From Pararobbsia silviterrae (GTDB lineage: Bacteria; Pseudomonadota; Gammaproteobacteria; Burkholderiales; Burkholderiaceae), in contig NZ_RBZU01000001.1 in assembly GCF_003628125.1 (NCBI RefSeq), positions 1,087,793-1,151,792 of the forward strand: a stretch of DNA of 64,000 bases, written 5' to 3'. The position numbers and the translations under genes are program-made. The notes below the pieces were generated by a model. It did not search any database, was not told the DNA's origin, and saw nothing but the letters and a program-made list of their open reading frames with translations. The first letter of the stretch is position 1, and every line of letters starts with the position of its first letter. This document shows, one piece after another, positions 18,162 to 29,182 of this stretch.

Positions 18162-19247
18162 ATGGACGAAGAACTCAATCTCAAACTGCAACCGCTTCGC
18201 GAGCAGATCGACGCGCTCGACGCGAAGCTGCTCGCCTTGCTCAACGAACGCGCGGCCGTCGTACTCGAAGTCGGCGAGGTCAAGAAGCATCTCGCGGCCC
18301 CCGTGTTTCGCCCCGAACGCGAGCTGCAGGTCATCGCGCGACTCCAGGCGCTTGGCGCCGCGGGCCCCTTGCGTCCCGAGCACGTCGAGTCGATCTGGCG
18401 TGAAATCATGTCGGCGAGCCGCTCGCTCGAACGCGAGCTCACGATCGCTTTCCTCGGACCGGTGGGCACTTATAGCGAACTCGCGATGCAGACGTATTTC
18501 GGGCAATCGGTCAAAGGCTTGCCGTGCGCATCGATCGACGAAGTGTTCCGCGCGGTCGAAGCGGGCAGCGCCGACTATGGCGTCGTACCGGTCGAGAATT
18601 CGACCGAGGGCGCCGTTTCGCGCACGCTCGACCTGATGCTCGACACGACGCTCGCGATCAGCGGCGAGATCGCCGTGCCGATTCATCACAATCTGCTCAC
18701 GCGCACGGGCACACTCGACGGCGTCACGCGCGTCTGCGCGCATGCGCAGGCGATCGCGCAGTGCCAGGAATGGCTGTCCAAGCACGCGCCGCAGCTTAAT
18801 CGCCAGGCGGTGTCGAGCAATGCCGAGGCTGCGCGCCTCGCGGCCGACGATCCGACGATGGCCGCGATCGCCGGCGATCGCGCAGCCGCGCACTACGGCT
18901 TGCAGCCTGTCGCATCGCTGATCCAGGACGATCCGCATAATCGGACGCGCTTCGTGGTCGTCGGCGGCGAGTCGCCCGCGGCGACCGGCCGCGATCAGAC
19001 GTCGATGATTCTGTCGGTCAAGAACGAGCCGGGCGCCGTGTTCCGGATGCTCGAACCGTTTGCGCGCCATGGTGTCTCGATGACGCGTTTCGAATCACGG
19101 CCTGCGCGGCGCGGCGCCTGGGAGTATTGGTTCTACGTCGATATCGACGGCCACAGCGCGGACGAAAACGTCGCGACGGCGCTCGACGAACTCGATCACA
19201 GCGCCGCGTTCGTCAAGATTCTCGGGTCCTATCCGCGCTCGAACTGA
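18162..19247 (+). CDS. pheA: Bifunctional chorismate mutase / prephenate dehydratase (P-protein)
   Basis: 361 residues with three domains: AroQ chorismate mutase (about 1–90; LREQIDALDAKLLALLNERA), prephenate dehydratase (about 94–270; FLGPVGTYSELA, VENSTEGAV, NRTRF catalytic Thr–Arg), and an ACT domain (about 280–355; SVKNEPGAVFRMLEPF, ESRP) for phenylalanine feedback inhibition. It makes phenylpyruvate. It lies 138 bp after serC; no attenuator leader peptide rich in Phe codons was seen in that gap. Confidence 0.96.
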   Translation: MDEELNLKLQPLREQIDALDAKLLALLNERAAVVLEVGEVKKHLAAPVFRPERELQVIARLQALGAAGPLRPEHVESIWREIMSASRSLERELTIAFLGPVGTYSELAMQTYFGQSVKGLPCASIDEVFRAVEAGSADYGVVPVENSTEGAVSRTLDLMLDTTLAISGEIAVPIHHNLLTRTGTLDGVTRVCAHAQAIAQCQEWLSKHAPQLNRQAVSSNAEAARLAADDPTMAAIAGDRAAAHYGLQPVASLIQDDPHNRTRFVVVGGESPAATGRDQTSMILSVKNEPGAVFRMLEPFARHGVSMTRFESRPARRGAWEYWFYVDIDGHSADENVATALDELDHSAAFVKILGSYPRSN

Positions 19248-19324
19248 GTATCGGGTGTGAAATCGCCGGCCGCGCGTCGCTCGCCAACGGCCGGCATCGT
19301 CAGTCAAACAAGAAGGGAGCTTTC

Positions 19325-20440
19325 ATGTCCGCAACGCCTTTCGGCCCGTCCTATGTCCGCGCCCTGGCGCCGTATATCGCCGGCAAGCCGATCTCCGAGG
19401 TCGCGCGTGAATTCGGCCTCGACGAAGCGCGTATCGTGAAACTCGCGTCGAACGAAAATCCGCTCGGCATGCCGCCGTCGGCGCAGGCCGCGATGCAGCA
19501 GGCGATCGCCGATCTCGGCCGCTATCCGGACGCGAACGGGTTCGATCTCAAGTCCGCGCTGTCGGCGCGGTACGGCGTCGGCGACGACTGGATCACGCTC
19601 GGCAACGGCAGCAACGACATCCTCGAACTCGCGGCGCACGCATTCGTCGAGCGCGGGGAATCGATCGTGTTCGCGCAGTATTCGTTCGCGGTGTATGCGC
19701 TCGCGACGCAAGGCGTCGGCGCACGCGCGATCGTCGTGCCCGCGCGCGCCTACGGCCACGATCTCGACGCGATGCTTGCCGCGATCGAGTCCGATACGCG
19801 ACTCGTCTTCGTGGCGAATCCGAACAATCCGACCGGCACGTTTATTCCGGGTGACCAGATCGAAGCGTTTATCGCGCGCGTGCCCAAGCATGTCGTCGTC
19901 GTGCTCGACGAGGCCTATACGGAGTACCTCGCGGCCGAACAGCGCTATGACGCGATCGGCTGGACGCGCCGTTATCCGAACCTGCTCGTCTCGCGCACGT
20001 TCTCGAAGGCCTATGGGCTCGCGGGGCTGCGCGTCGGGTTCGCGATCGGACAGCCCGAGCTGACCGACCTGCTGAACCGTCTGCGGCAGCCGTTCAATGT
20101 CAACAGCCTCGCGCAGACCGCGGCCGTCGCCGCGCTCGGCGATCAGGCTTTCCTCGCGAAGAGCGCCGAGGTCAACGCGGCCGGCTACGCGAAGCTGACC
20201 GCGGCGTTCGACGCGCTCGGCCTCGAGTATGTGCCGTCGTCGGGCAACTTCGTGCTCGTGCGCGTCGGCGACGACGACGGCGCGGGCGCGCGCGTGAACC
20301 TCGGCCTGCTCAAGGAAGGGATCATCGTGCGTCCGGTCGGCAACTACGGCTTGCCGAAGTGGCTGCGCGTGACGATCGGTTTGCCCGAGGAGAACGACGC
20401 GTTCCTCGCCGCGCTGCGCCGCGTGCTCGGGCGCGCATGA
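19325..20440 (+). CDS. hisC: Histidinol-phosphate / aromatic aminotransferase
   Basis: 371-residue class II PLP aminotransferase. ASNENPLG near the start, PNNPTG, LDEAYTEY and the PLP lysine in SRTFSKAYGLAGLRVGF (K228) are the HisC signature. Being placed between pheA and tyrA, this copy probably transaminates aromatic keto acids, as proposed for hisC2 in related bacteria, and may or may not act in histidine synthesis. ATG 19325 has AAGGGAG 6 bases upstream; the longer frame from 19127 only overlaps pheA. Confidence 0.93.
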   Translation: MSATPFGPSYVRALAPYIAGKPISEVAREFGLDEARIVKLASNENPLGMPPSAQAAMQQAIADLGRYPDANGFDLKSALSARYGVGDDWITLGNGSNDILELAAHAFVERGESIVFAQYSFAVYALATQGVGARAIVVPARAYGHDLDAMLAAIESDTRLVFVANPNNPTGTFIPGDQIEAFIARVPKHVVVVLDEAYTEYLAAEQRYDAIGWTRRYPNLLVSRTFSKAYGLAGLRVGFAIGQPELTDLLNRLRQPFNVNSLAQTAAVAALGDQAFLAKSAEVNAAGYAKLTAAFDALGLEYVPSSGNFVLVRVGDDDGAGARVNLGLLKEGIIVRPVGNYGLPKWLRVTIGLPEENDAFLAALRRVLGRA

Positions 20441-20460
20441 TGGGCCCCGGGGACGAGACC

Positions 20461-21531
20461 ATGTCCGATCGACCCTTTGCGTTTCGAAAGATCGTCATCT
20501 GCGGCGTCGGCCTGATCGGCGGTTCGCTCGCGCTTGCGTTGCGGCGCGCCGGATGCGTGCCGGCGGGCGCCGAGATCGTGGGCGTCGGGCGTTCGCGCGC
20601 ATCGGTCGAGCGCGCGGTCGAACTCGGCGTGGTGAGTTCGGCGTGCACGTTCGACGATGTCGCGGGGCTTGCGCACGCGCTCGACGGGGCCGATATCGTT
20701 TTGCTCGCGGTCCCCGTCGCGCAGACGGGCGCGCTGCTCGATGTGATGCTGCCGCATCTGCAGCGTCAGACGATCGTGACGGATGCGGGCAGCACCAAAC
20801 GCGACGTGATCGCGGCCGCGCGCGCGTCGCTCGGTTCGCGGATCGACCAGTTCGTGCCCGCGCATCCGATCGCCGGTCGCGAGCGCAGTGGTGTCGAGGC
20901 GGCGATCGATTCGCTCTACGACGGGCGCAATGTCGTGTTGTGTCCGCTGCCCGAGAACCGCGCGGAGGATGTCGCGCGCGTCGACGCGATGTGGCGCGCG
21001 ACCGGCGCCCGCACGCATCGGATGACGCCCGATCAGCATGACACGGTGTTCGCATCGGTCAGCCATTTGCCGCACTTGCTGTCGTTCGCGCTCGTCGATC
21101 AGATTCTCGATTCGGGCGAGGCGGATCTCAAGTTCGCGTTCGCCGCGGGCGGTTTTCGCGATTTCACGCGCATCGCGGCGTCGAGTCCCGAGATGTGGCG
21201 CGATATTTTCGTGGCCAACAAGCAGGCCGTGCTCGCCGAACTCGACGGCTATACGGCGGTGCTCGCGCGGCTGCGCGCCGCGATCGAGCGCGGCGACGGC
21301 GAGACGCTGCTGACGACGTTTGCGCGTGCACGCGATGCGCGGTCCCAGTGGAGCGATCGGCCGGCGCAGGAGCCGTCGCGGCAGTCGCTACGCGAGGCCG
21401 CCATCGCGTCAGGGATGACGGTACAGGCCATTTTGACGCTGCGCGAAAGGATGCGGGGCGGCGCGGGGTCCGATACGTCGACCGATGCGTCGACGGGTTC
21501 GGCGAGCCGGGACGATTCGGCGCCCGAGTAG
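20461..21531 (+). CDS. tyrA: Prephenate dehydrogenase
   Basis: Oxidatively decarboxylates prephenate (or arogenate) toward tyrosine. 356 residues from this ATG. The NAD site is KIVICGVGLIGGSLALAL; further conserved text is VTDAGSTKRDV, VPAHPIAGRERSG and TPDQHDTVFASVSHLPHLLSFAL, which holds the catalytic His. The C-terminal ~30 residues are Ser/Thr/Asp-rich and unconserved. Two ATGs (20437, 20440) overlap the hisC stop as ATGA; I prefer 20461 because GGGGACGAG precedes it and the protein core starts there. Translational coupling with hisC is likely either way. Confidence 0.93.
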   Translation: MSDRPFAFRKIVICGVGLIGGSLALALRRAGCVPAGAEIVGVGRSRASVERAVELGVVSSACTFDDVAGLAHALDGADIVLLAVPVAQTGALLDVMLPHLQRQTIVTDAGSTKRDVIAAARASLGSRIDQFVPAHPIAGRERSGVEAAIDSLYDGRNVVLCPLPENRAEDVARVDAMWRATGARTHRMTPDQHDTVFASVSHLPHLLSFALVDQILDSGEADLKFAFAAGGFRDFTRIAASSPEMWRDIFVANKQAVLAELDGYTAVLARLRAAIERGDGETLLTTFARARDARSQWSDRPAQEPSRQSLREAAIASGMTVQAILTLRERMRGGAGSDTSTDASTGSASRDDSAPE

Positions 21532-21724
21532 GATGGCGATGGGCGGGTGCTCGCTGTGGGGCGGCGCACAGGTCCATCTGCAGGGGGATTGGCTTGGCCC
21601 GATCATTGGCTGATCGGCCGAGTCGACACGCAGCGACGCGCGTCGTTCAATGACGTGTGGCTGACGCGACCGCGCGGGATCGGGCAAGCGCCCGCCCGAC
21701 GCGGGCGAATATAAGGATTCAAAG

Positions 21725-23026
21725 ATGGAAAAACTGGTATTGGGGCCGTTTTCTCGGGCAGCCGGCACGGTGCGCCTGCCGGGCTCGAAAAGCATTTCGA
21801 ACCGTGTGTTGCTGCTCGCGGCGCTCGCGGACGGCGAGACCGTCGTCGATAACCTGCTCGCATCGGACGACACGAAGGTCATGCTCGATGCGCTCGCGCA
21901 TCTCGGGGTCGGGCTCGAGCGCGACGGCGATCGATGCACGGTCCGCGGCGTCGGCGGCGTGTTCCCGGTCAAGCAGGGCGAGCTGTTTCTCGGCAATGCG
22001 GGCACGGCGGTGCGTCCGTTGACGGCGGCGCTCGCGTTGAGCGGCGGCGACTACCGCGTCTACGGCGTCGCGCGCATGCACGAGCGCCCGATCGGCGACC
22101 TCGTCGACGGCCTGCGCCAGATCGGCGCGGCGATCGACTATGAACAGAACGACGGCTATCCGCCGTTGCGGATCCGTCCGGCGCAGGTCGCCGCGCATGC
22201 GCCGATTCGCGTGCGGGGCGACGTGTCGAGCCAGTTCTTGACGGCCTTGCTGCTCACGCTGCCGCTCGTGGCCCACGCGGCGCCGATCGTCATCGAGGTG
22301 CAGGGCGAACTGATTTCAAAGCCGTATATCGAGATCACGACGCGCCTCATGGCGCGTTTCGGCGTGAACGTCGAGCGCGAGGACTGGGCGCGCTTCACGA
22401 TTCCGGCCGGTGCGCGGTATCGGTCGCCGGGTCGTATCGCCGTCGAAGGCGATGCGTCGTCGGCGTCGTATTTCCTCGCGGCGGGCGCGATCGGCGGCGG
22501 GCCGCTGCGCGTCGACGGCGTCGGCCATACGAGTATCCAGGGCGATGTCCGCTTCGCCGACGCGCTCGCGCAGATGGGCGCGAACGTGTCGGTCGGCGAC
22601 GAATGGATCGAGGTGCGCGGCGTCGAGAACGAAAACGGTCGCCTCAAGGCGATCGACATGGATTTCAATCTGATTCCCGATGCCGCGATGACGATCGCCG
22701 TTGCGGCGCTGTTCGCCGACGGTCCGAGCACGCTGCGCAATATCGCGAGCTGGCGCGTCAAGGAAACGGACCGGATCGCGGCGATGGCGACCGAGTTGCG
22801 CAAGGTCGGCGCGACGGTCGAGGAGGGGCCCGATTATCTCGTCGTGACGCCGCCCGCGCAGCTGACGCCGAACGCCGCGATCGATACGTACGACGATCAC
22901 CGGATGGCCATGTGCTTTTCGCTCGTGAGTCTCGCCGGTGTGCCCGTCACGATCAACGATCCGCGTTGCGTCGCGAAGACGTTCCCCGATTATTTCGACC
23001 GGTTCGGCGCCGTGACCCACCGATGA
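21725..23026 (+). CDS. aroA: 3-phosphoshikimate 1-carboxyvinyltransferase (EPSP synthase)
   Basis: 433 residues, shikimate pathway step joining shikimate-3-phosphate and PEP. Class I (glyphosate-sensitive type) signatures are visible: [17 protein letters not shown] and [15 protein letters not shown] near the N-terminus, and [11 protein letters not shown] near the C-terminus. ATG 21725 follows the 194-bp gap after tyrA. Its stop overlaps the cmk start as ATGA. Confidence 0.97.
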   Translation: MEKLVLGPFSRAAGTVRLPGSKSISNRVLLLAALADGETVVDNLLASDDTKVMLDALAHLGVGLERDGDRCTVRGVGGVFPVKQGELFLGNAGTAVRPLTAALALSGGDYRVYGVARMHERPIGDLVDGLRQIGAAIDYEQNDGYPPLRIRPAQVAAHAPIRVRGDVSSQFLTALLLTLPLVAHAAPIVIEVQGELISKPYIEITTRLMARFGVNVEREDWARFTIPAGARYRSPGRIAVEGDASSASYFLAAGAIGGGPLRVDGVGHTSIQGDVRFADALAQMGANVSVGDEWIEVRGVENENGRLKAIDMDFNLIPDAAMTIAVAALFADGPSTLRNIASWRVKETDRIAAMATELRKVGATVEEGPDYLVVTPPAQLTPNAAIDTYDDHRMAMCFSLVSLAGVPVTINDPRCVAKTFPDYFDRFGAVTHR

Positions 23027-23700
23027 GCGCGAATCTCAAAGTCCCCGTCATCACGATCGACGGCCCGACGGCGTCGGGCAAGGGCACCGTCGCGCAGCAG
23101 GTCGCCGATGCGCTGGGTTTCCACTATCTCGACAGCGGCGCGCTGTACCGGCTCACGGCGCTCGCGAGCCTCAAGATCGGGATCGACGAAAACGACGTCG
23201 ATACGCTGGTCGAACTGGCCCAGGATATCCATATCGTGTTCCGCGAGGGCTGTGTGCGGCTCGACGGCGAGGACGTGTCGCTCGATATCCGTGCCGAATC
23301 GGTCGGCAACCGTGCCTCGGCGATCGCCGTGCATGGTGCGCTGCGTCAAGCGCTGATCGCCCGCCAGCGGGCGTTCCGCGTGCCGCCGGGGCTCGTCGCG
23401 GACGGCCGCGACATGGGCACGGTGATCTTCCCGGACGCGTCGCTCAAGGTGTTTTTGACCGCGAGCGTCGAGGCTCGCGCGGACCGTCGATATAAGCAAT
23501 TGATAGAAAAAGGTTTTTCTGCTAAGCTAGACGATCTCAGCCGTGATTTGCGCGCGCGTGACGATCGCGACAGCCAGCGGGCTGCCGCGCCGCTCAAGCC
23601 GGCCGACGATGCGCTGACGCTCGATACCTCCAATCTGGACGTCGATCAGACCGTTCAAACGGTGGTCGGGTGGTTTCGCGAAAGAATGCAGAACAAGTAG
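23023..23700 (+). CDS. cmk: Cytidylate kinase
   Basis: 225 residues; phosphorylates CMP/dCMP. The P-loop is [16 protein letters not shown], and [13 protein letters not shown] and RADRR are further family motifs. The start is the ATG overlapping the aroA stop (ATGA, 23023–23026); homology begins there, although the frame is open far upstream inside aroA. aroA–cmk–rpsA order is widely conserved in proteobacteria. Confidence 0.96.
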   Translation: MSANLKVPVITIDGPTASGKGTVAQQVADALGFHYLDSGALYRLTALASLKIGIDENDVDTLVELAQDIHIVFREGCVRLDGEDVSLDIRAESVGNRASAIAVHGALRQALIARQRAFRVPPGLVADGRDMGTVIFPDASLKVFLTASVEARADRRYKQLIEKGFSAKLDDLSRDLRARDDRDSQRAAAPLKPADDALTLDTSNLDVDQTVQTVVGWFRERMQNK

Positions 23701-23725
23701 GAAGCTCAGTAGAAGAAAGCGGCGC

Positions 23726-23755
23726 GCCGCCGATGTGCGGCGGCGATCGTTTTTG
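23726..23755 (+). terminator. Possible attenuating hairpin between cmk and rpsA
   Basis: Stem GCCGCCG/CGGCGGC (23726–23744) with the T run (TTTTT) only five bases after the stem, so weaker than a standard terminator. It could reduce read-through from the aro operon into rpsA. Confidence 0.35.
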
Positions 23756-23893
23756 AGCAGTGGTAGTCGTGGTGGCAAGACGTGTCCCGGGCAGCGATGC
23801 CGCGGGATGTATTTCAACCCCTAACCCCGCATGTGACCGTTTGATTCCGGCGCGTTTCGCGCAGCGAACGAGAACATGTGATTTTTTATTTTT

Positions 23894-25603
23894 ATGTCCG
23901 ACCTGCAAACCTCAACCTCCAGCAACGAATCCTTTGCGGCTCTGTTCGAAGAGTCGCTGACCCGTCAAGACATGCGCGCCGGCGAAGTGATCTCCGCCGA
24001 AGTCGTGCGTGTCGACCACAACTTCGTGGTCGTCAACGCGGGTCTGAAGTCCGAAGCCTATATTCCCATCGAAGAATTCTTCAACGATGCGGGTGAGGTT
24101 GAAGTTCAGGCGGGCGACTTCGTTTCGGTCGCGATCGACGCGCTCGAAAACGGCTACGGCGACACGATTCTGTCGCGCGACAAGGCGAAGCGTCTCGCTT
24201 CGTGGCTGTCGCTCGAAAAGGCGCTCGACAACAACGAACTCGTGACCGGCACGATCACGGGCAAGGTCAAGGGCGGCCTGACCGTCATGGTCAACGGCAT
24301 CCGCGCGTTCCTCCCGGGCTCGCTCGTCGACACGCGTCCGGTCAAGGACACGACGCCGTACGAAGGCAAGACGCTCGAATTCCGCGTGATCAAGCTCGAC
24401 CGCAAGCGCAACAACGTCGTGCTGTCGCGCCGTGCCGTGATCGAAGCCACGCAAGGCGAAGAGCGCGCGAAGCTGCTCGAGACGCTCAAGGAAGGCGCGA
24501 TCGTCGAAGGCGTCGTCAAGAACATCACCGACTACGGCGCGTTCGTCGACCTCGGCGGCATTGACGGCCTGCTGCACATCACCGACATCGCATGGCGTCG
24601 CGTGCGTCACCCGAGCGAAGTCCTCTCGGTTGGCCAAGAAGTCACCGCGAAGATCCTCAAGTTCGACCAAGAGAAGAACCGCGTCTCGCTCGGTATCAAG
24701 CAACTCGGCGACGATCCGTGGGAAGGCATCTCGCGTCGTTACCCGTCGGGCACGCGCCTGTTCGGCAAGGTCACGAACATCACCGACTACGGCGCATTCG
24801 TCGAAGTCGAGTCGGGTATCGAAGGCCTGGTCCACGTCTCGGAAATGGACTGGACGAACAAGAACGTCGCCCCGAGCAAGGTCGTTCAGCTCGGCGACGA
24901 AGTCGAAGTCATGGTGCTCGAGATCGACGAAGACCGTCGTCGTATCAGCCTCGGCATGAAGCAATGCAAGCCGAATCCGTGGGACGACTTCAGCCGTAAC
25001 TACAAGAAGGGCGACAAGCTCAAGGGCGCGATCAAGTCGATCACCGACTTCGGCGTGTTCATCGGCCTGCCTGGCGGCATCGACGGCCTGGTCCACCTGT
25101 CGGACCTGTCGTGGAACGAAAGCGGCGAAGAAGCGGTTCGCAAGTACAAGAAGGGCGACGAAGTCGAAGCCCTGGTGCTCGGTATCGACGTCGAGAAGGA
25201 ACGTATCTCGCTCGGCATCAAGCAAATGGAAGGCGACCCGTTCAGCAACTACGTTGCCATGAACGACAAGGGTTCGATCGTCACGGGTACCGTGAAGACC
25301 GTCGACGCGAAGGGTGCTGTCGTGACGCTGCAAGGCGACATCGAAGGCTACCTGCGCGCTTCGGAAATCACGCATGACCGCGTGGAAGACGCCCGCAACG
25401 TGCTCAAGGAAGGTCAGCAGATCGAAGCCGTGGTGATCAACATCGATCGCAAGTCGCGCAGCATCAACCTGTCGATCAAGGCGAAGGATCAGGCTGAACA
25501 GTCCGAAGCAATGGCGAAGATGGCTAACGACAGCTCGGCGGCAAGCGGCACGACCAATCTCGGCGCGCTGCTCAAGGCTAAGCTGGACGGCCAGAACCAG
25601 TAA
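23894..25603 (+). CDS. rpsA: 30S ribosomal protein S1
   Basis: 569 residues with six S1 (OB-fold) RNA-binding repeats, for example [22 protein letters not shown] and [26 protein letters not shown]. It brings mRNA to the 30S subunit. The ATG at 23894 has no Shine-Dalgarno; it follows an A/U-rich leader (ATTTTTTATTTTT). That matches E. coli rpsA, where such a leader allows autoregulation by S1. Codon use is strongly biased (AAG, GAA, CGT), typical of a highly expressed gene. Confidence 0.98.
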   Translation: MSDLQTSTSSNESFAALFEESLTRQDMRAGEVISAEVVRVDHNFVVVNAGLKSEAYIPIEEFFNDAGEVEVQAGDFVSVAIDALENGYGDTILSRDKAKRLASWLSLEKALDNNELVTGTITGKVKGGLTVMVNGIRAFLPGSLVDTRPVKDTTPYEGKTLEFRVIKLDRKRNNVVLSRRAVIEATQGEERAKLLETLKEGAIVEGVVKNITDYGAFVDLGGIDGLLHITDIAWRRVRHPSEVLSVGQEVTAKILKFDQEKNRVSLGIKQLGDDPWEGISRRYPSGTRLFGKVTNITDYGAFVEVESGIEGLVHVSEMDWTNKNVAPSKVVQLGDEVEVMVLEIDEDRRRISLGMKQCKPNPWDDFSRNYKKGDKLKGAIKSITDFGVFIGLPGGIDGLVHLSDLSWNESGEEAVRKYKKGDEVEALVLGIDVEKERISLGIKQMEGDPFSNYVAMNDKGSIVTGTVKTVDAKGAVVTLQGDIEGYLRASEITHDRVEDARNVLKEGQQIEAVVINIDRKSRSINLSIKAKDQAEQSEAMAKMANDSSAASGTTNLGALLKAKLDGQNQ

Positions 25604-25615
25604 GGCTGCCGGCGT

Positions 25616-25939
25616 ATGACCAAATCCGAATTGGTCGCGCAATTGGCCACGCGATTTTCACAATTGGTGTTGAAGGATGTGGATTTCGCCGTGAAACAGA
25701 TGCTCGATGCGATGTCCGACTCGCTCGCGAAAGGACACCGCATTGAAATTCGAGGCTTTGGCAGTTTCGGACTGAACCGGCGTCCGTCGCGGGTCGGCCG
25801 CAATCCGAAGTCAGGCGAGAAGGTGCTCGTGCCCGAAAAGCACGTGCCGCATTTCAAGCCCGGCAAGGAGTTGCGCGAACGCGTCGACGGTCGTGCGGGA
25901 GAGCCGCTGAAGCAGGACAGCGCGAGCAGTACGCTCTGA
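25616..25939 (+). CDS. ihfB: Integration host factor subunit beta
   Basis: 107-residue nucleoid protein that bends DNA as a heterodimer with IhfA. The DNA-inserting arm reads [10 protein letters not shown] with the intercalating proline, preceded by [13 protein letters not shown]. The C-terminal ~12 residues ([12 protein letters not shown]) extend past the usual end. It lies 12 bases after rpsA, the standard rpsA–ihfB pair, and is followed by a strong terminator. Confidence 0.96.
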   Translation: MTKSELVAQLATRFSQLVLKDVDFAVKQMLDAMSDSLAKGHRIEIRGFGSFGLNRRPSRVGRNPKSGEKVLVPEKHVPHFKPGKELRERVDGRAGEPLKQDSASSTL

Positions 25940-26026
25940 ATCCGATGCAGGGATCCGGCCGTCATGCCGGATCGCGCATCGGATGCGCATGCCCCATCGC
26001 CAGTTGAAGTGATTGCCGTATCCAAG

Positions 26027-26053
26027 AAAAAGCGCCCCCGGGCGCTTTTTTTG
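26027..26053 (+). terminator. Rho-independent terminator after ihfB
   Basis: Stem AGCGCCC/GGGCGCT with a 2-base loop, flanked by an A run and an 8-base T tract (26046–26053). Confidence 0.9.
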
Positions 26054-26079
26054 TTTCCGCGCCGGAACCGTCGGACCTC

Positions 26080-26108
26080 AATGAGACGGCGGCGGCATCC
26101 ATTACAAT
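26080..26108 (+). promoter_or_regulatory. Possible lapA-lapB promoter
   Basis: TACAAT (26103–26108) lies 85 bases before lapA, downstream of the ihfB terminator, so a new promoter is needed here. No good -35 is seen at 17 bases. Confidence 0.35.
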
Positions 26109-26193
26109 ACGCACGATTCGCAAGCCGACGCAGCGGCCCGCTATCCGGCTGGGGCTGCGCGTCGTTCACCACTCGACAACGGAAACGAATCGC

Positions 26194-26487
26194 ATGAGGT
26201 TTATCGTCTGGTTGCTGCGCGTGGTCGTGTTCGTCGTGTTGCTCGTGCTCGCACTGGGCAACATCCAGGACGCGTCGCTTCAATTCATACCGGGCTATAC
26301 GTGGACGGCGCCGCTGATCCTGATCGGCCTCGTCTTTTTTGGTGTCGGGTTGTTCGCGGGCGTGCTCGCGGCCGCACCCGCGATCGTCAGACAGCGCCTC
26401 GAAATCGCGCGCCTCAAACGTCAGCTCAAGAGCGCGCAAGAGGTGCCGCCGGTTGTCGACGAGCCGCCGTTGCCGCCGATCATCTGA
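26194..26487 (+). CDS. lapA: Lipopolysaccharide assembly protein A domain protein (LapA/YciS)
   Basis: 97 residues, two transmembrane segments (about 5–22 and 37–60) and a short cytoplasmic tail with a predicted coiled-coil (RQRLEIARLKRQLKSAQE) and a Pro-rich end. In E. coli LapA works with LapB in controlling LPS synthesis. It is encoded 79 bases before lapB, the conserved pair. Confidence 0.88.
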   Translation: MRFIVWLLRVVVFVVLLVLALGNIQDASLQFIPGYTWTAPLILIGLVFFGVGLFAGVLAAAPAIVRQRLEIARLKRQLKSAQEVPPVVDEPPLPPII

Positions 26488-26566
26488 CGCGGCGCGTGAC
26501 GCGCTGCGTCGACGCCACGTCGCCCCGATGTTTCCCTTACTTTTTCTATTTGCCTGACGACACTGC

Positions 26567-27742
26567 ATGGATCTCGATTACTGGTGGCTCTTGCTGATCC
26601 CCGTTGTGTTCGGTCTCGGCTGGATGGCCGCGCGTTTCGACGTCAAGCATCTGCTGTCCGAAAGCGCGAGCCTGCCGCGTTCGTACTTTCGCGGCCTCAA
26701 TTTCCTGCTGAACGAACAGCCCGATCAGGCGATCGACGCGTTTATCGAAGTCGTCAAGCTCGACCCCGAGACGACCGAGTTGCACTTCGCGCTCGGCAGC
26801 CTGTTCCGGCGTCGCGGCGAGACCGAGCGCGCGATTCGCGTGCATCAGAATCTGCTGAACCGCAACGATCTGCCCGAGGTCGAGCGCGAGCACGCGTTGT
26901 TCGAGCTTGGCCAGGACTTCCTGAAGGCGGGTCTGCTCGATCGCGCCGAGGATACCTTCAAGGCCTTCGAGCGCGGCTCGTACGCAACCGAGGCCCAGCG
27001 CTGCTTGCTCACGATCTACGAGATCGAAAAGGATTGGGCGCAAGCGATCGCGATGGCCGAGAAGCTCGAGACCACGAGCGGCACGTCGTACCGCAAGGAA
27101 ATCGCGCAGTTTCACTGCGAACGCGCGCAGGAAGCGCTGCAGCGCAAGGATGCCGCGGCGTCCGCGGCGGAAATCCAGCTCGCGCGCGGATCGAACCCGG
27201 CCAACGTCCGCGCGACGATGCTGGCCGGCGACGTCGCGATGGCGGCCGGCGATCCGGCGCGCGCGATCGACTCGTGGCGCCAGGTCGAGACGCAATCGCC
27301 CGCGCATCTGCCGCTCGTCGTCGAGCGCCTGATGAAGGCGTATACGGCGCTCGGTCGCGATGAAGAGGGCGCGCGTCTGCTCATGAGCTATCTCGACCAA
27401 TATCCGTCGAACGATTTGCTCGATCAGTCTTACGCCTATATTGCGCAGCATGTCGGGACCGACGCCGCGCACGACCTCGTGCGCGCCCAGATGCAAAAGG
27501 CCCCGAATCTCGCGGGGATGTCGCGACTGCTCGAGGCGCAGGTCGCGACCGCCGAGGAACCGCGTCGCGGCGAACTCGAACTCATGCGCAACCTGATTCG
27601 CCAGCGCACCAAGAATCTGCCTCGCTATACCTGTCAAAGCTGCGGATTCCGGGCGCGTTTGTTCTACTGGCAGTGTCCGGGCTGCAGCGGTTGGGAAACC
27701 TATGCGCCGCGCCGTGTAGAGCCGATGGCCAGCGGCGGCTGA
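26567..27742 (+). CDS. lapB: Lipopolysaccharide assembly protein B (LapB/YciM)
   Basis: 391 residues: one N-terminal membrane anchor (DYWWLLLIPVVFGLGWMAA), then tandem TPRs (from about residue 40 to 330), then a rubredoxin-like zinc/iron domain with YTCQSCGF and WQCPGCSGW. In E. coli it is the adaptor that presents LpxC to FtsH, so it limits lipid A synthesis. The two CxxC pairs needed for metal binding are intact. Followed by ugd after 36 bases. Confidence 0.95.
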   Translation: MDLDYWWLLLIPVVFGLGWMAARFDVKHLLSESASLPRSYFRGLNFLLNEQPDQAIDAFIEVVKLDPETTELHFALGSLFRRRGETERAIRVHQNLLNRNDLPEVEREHALFELGQDFLKAGLLDRAEDTFKAFERGSYATEAQRCLLTIYEIEKDWAQAIAMAEKLETTSGTSYRKEIAQFHCERAQEALQRKDAAASAAEIQLARGSNPANVRATMLAGDVAMAAGDPARAIDSWRQVETQSPAHLPLVVERLMKAYTALGRDEEGARLLMSYLDQYPSNDLLDQSYAYIAQHVGTDAAHDLVRAQMQKAPNLAGMSRLLEAQVATAEEPRRGELELMRNLIRQRTKNLPRYTCQSCGFRARLFYWQCPGCSGWETYAPRRVEPMASGG

Positions 27743-27778
27743 GCGCCGCCGTACCGATACAGGAGTCGTCCAAACATC

Positions 27779-29182
27779 ATGAAAATCACCATTATCGGCA
27801 CCGGCTACGTGGGCCTCGTCACGGGTGCCTGCCTCGCGGAAATCGGTAACGACGTGTTCTGTCTCGATGTCGATCCGCGCAAGATCGACATTCTGAACGC
27901 GGGCGGCGTGCCGATTCACGAGCCCGGGCTTCAGGAATTGATCGCGCGCAACCGCGCGGCGGGGCGTATCCAGTTTTCGACCGATGTCGCGGCGAGCGTC
28001 GCGCACGGTGATATTCAATTCATCGCCGTGGGCACCCCGCCCGACGAGGACGGCTCGGCCGATCTTCAATACGTGCTCGCCGCGGCGCGCGCGATCGGCA
28101 CGCATATGACGGGCTTCAAGGTCGTCGTCGACAAGTCGACGGTGCCCGTCGGGACCGCCGCGCGCGTGCAGGCCGCGATTCGCGAAGCGCTTGCGTCGCG
28201 CGGCGTCGCGGCGTCGTTTTCGGTCGTGTCGAACCCCGAGTTTCTCAAGGAAGGCGCGGCGGTCGACGACTTCATGCGACCGGACCGTATCGTGATCGGC
28301 TGCGATGACGATGCGCTCGGCCAAAAGGCGCGCGAGTTGGTCAAACGTCTCTATGCGCCGTTCAATCGTAACCACGAACGCACGCTTTACATGGACGTGC
28401 GCTCGGCGGAATTCACGAAGTACGCGGCCAATGCGATGCTCGCGACGCGTATTTCGTTCATGAACGAGCTCGCGAATCTGGCCGATTGCGTCGGTGCCGA
28501 TATCGAAGCCGTGCGTCGCGGGATCGGTTCCGATCCGCGCATTGGCTACGACTTTTTGTATTCGGGCTGCGGCTACGGCGGCTCGTGCTTTCCGAAGGAC
28601 GTGCAGGCGCTGATCCGCACGGCCGACGAGAACGCGCAGCGCTTGCATATCCTTGAAGCGGTCGAGGCCGTTAACGAGAACCAGAAGCAGATCCTGGTTC
28701 GCAAGATCGTCAAGCGTCTCGGCGACGATCTTGGCGGCAAACGCTTCGCCGTCTGGGGTCTCGCGTTCAAGCCGAACACCGACGACATGCGCGCGGCGCC
28801 GAGCCGTCCGATCATCGCCGAGCTGCTTGCGCGCGGCGCGTCGATCGTCGCGCACGACCCTGTCTCGATGGACGAAGCGCGTCGTGTCTTCGCGCTGGAC
28901 TTCGCGGATCAACCCGACGCGCTCGCGCGCATCAGCTATGTCGACGAGCCGCGCAAGGCGCTCGCGGGCGCGGACGCGCTCGTGATCGTGACCGAATGGA
29001 AGGCGTTCAAGAGTCCCGATTTCGCGTATGTCAAAGCGCAACTGAAGACGCCCGTGATCTTCGACGGACGTAATCTGTACGACCCGTCGAGCGTGGCCGA
29101 ACACGGTATCGAATATTTCGGCATCGGCCGCTCGGAGTCGGCGCTTTCGAAACAGGAAGGAACCGCGAATGTCGTCGCTTGA
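27779..29182 (+). CDS. ugd: UDP-glucose 6-dehydrogenase
   Basis: 467 residues. Makes UDP-glucuronate, used for lipid A/core modification with 4-amino-arabinose and for capsule sugars. The N-terminal NAD motif is [19 protein letters not shown], the catalytic Cys lies in [12 protein letters not shown], and [13 protein letters not shown] marks the C-terminal domain. The last 14 bases overlap the next gene if that starts at 29169. Confidence 0.96.
   Translation: MKITIIGTGYVGLVTGACLAEIGNDVFCLDVDPRKIDILNAGGVPIHEPGLQELIARNRAAGRIQFSTDVAASVAHGDIQFIAVGTPPDEDGSADLQYVLAAARAIGTHMTGFKVVVDKSTVPVGTAARVQAAIREALASRGVAASFSVVSNPEFLKEGAAVDDFMRPDRIVIGCDDDALGQKARELVKRLYAPFNRNHERTLYMDVRSAEFTKYAANAMLATRISFMNELANLADCVGADIEAVRRGIGSDPRIGYDFLYSGCGYGGSCFPKDVQALIRTADENAQRLHILEAVEAVNENQKQILVRKIVKRLGDDLGGKRFAVWGLAFKPNTDDMRAAPSRPIIAELLARGASIVAHDPVSMDEARRVFALDFADQPDALARISYVDEPRKALAGADALVIVTEWKAFKSPDFAYVKAQLKTPVIFDGRNLYDPSSVAEHGIEYFGIGRSESALSKQEGTANVVA

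Noticed and set aside
23912-25642. 576-residue minus-strand frame opposite rpsA
   Set aside because: Antisense shadow of a highly codon-biased ribosomal protein gene.
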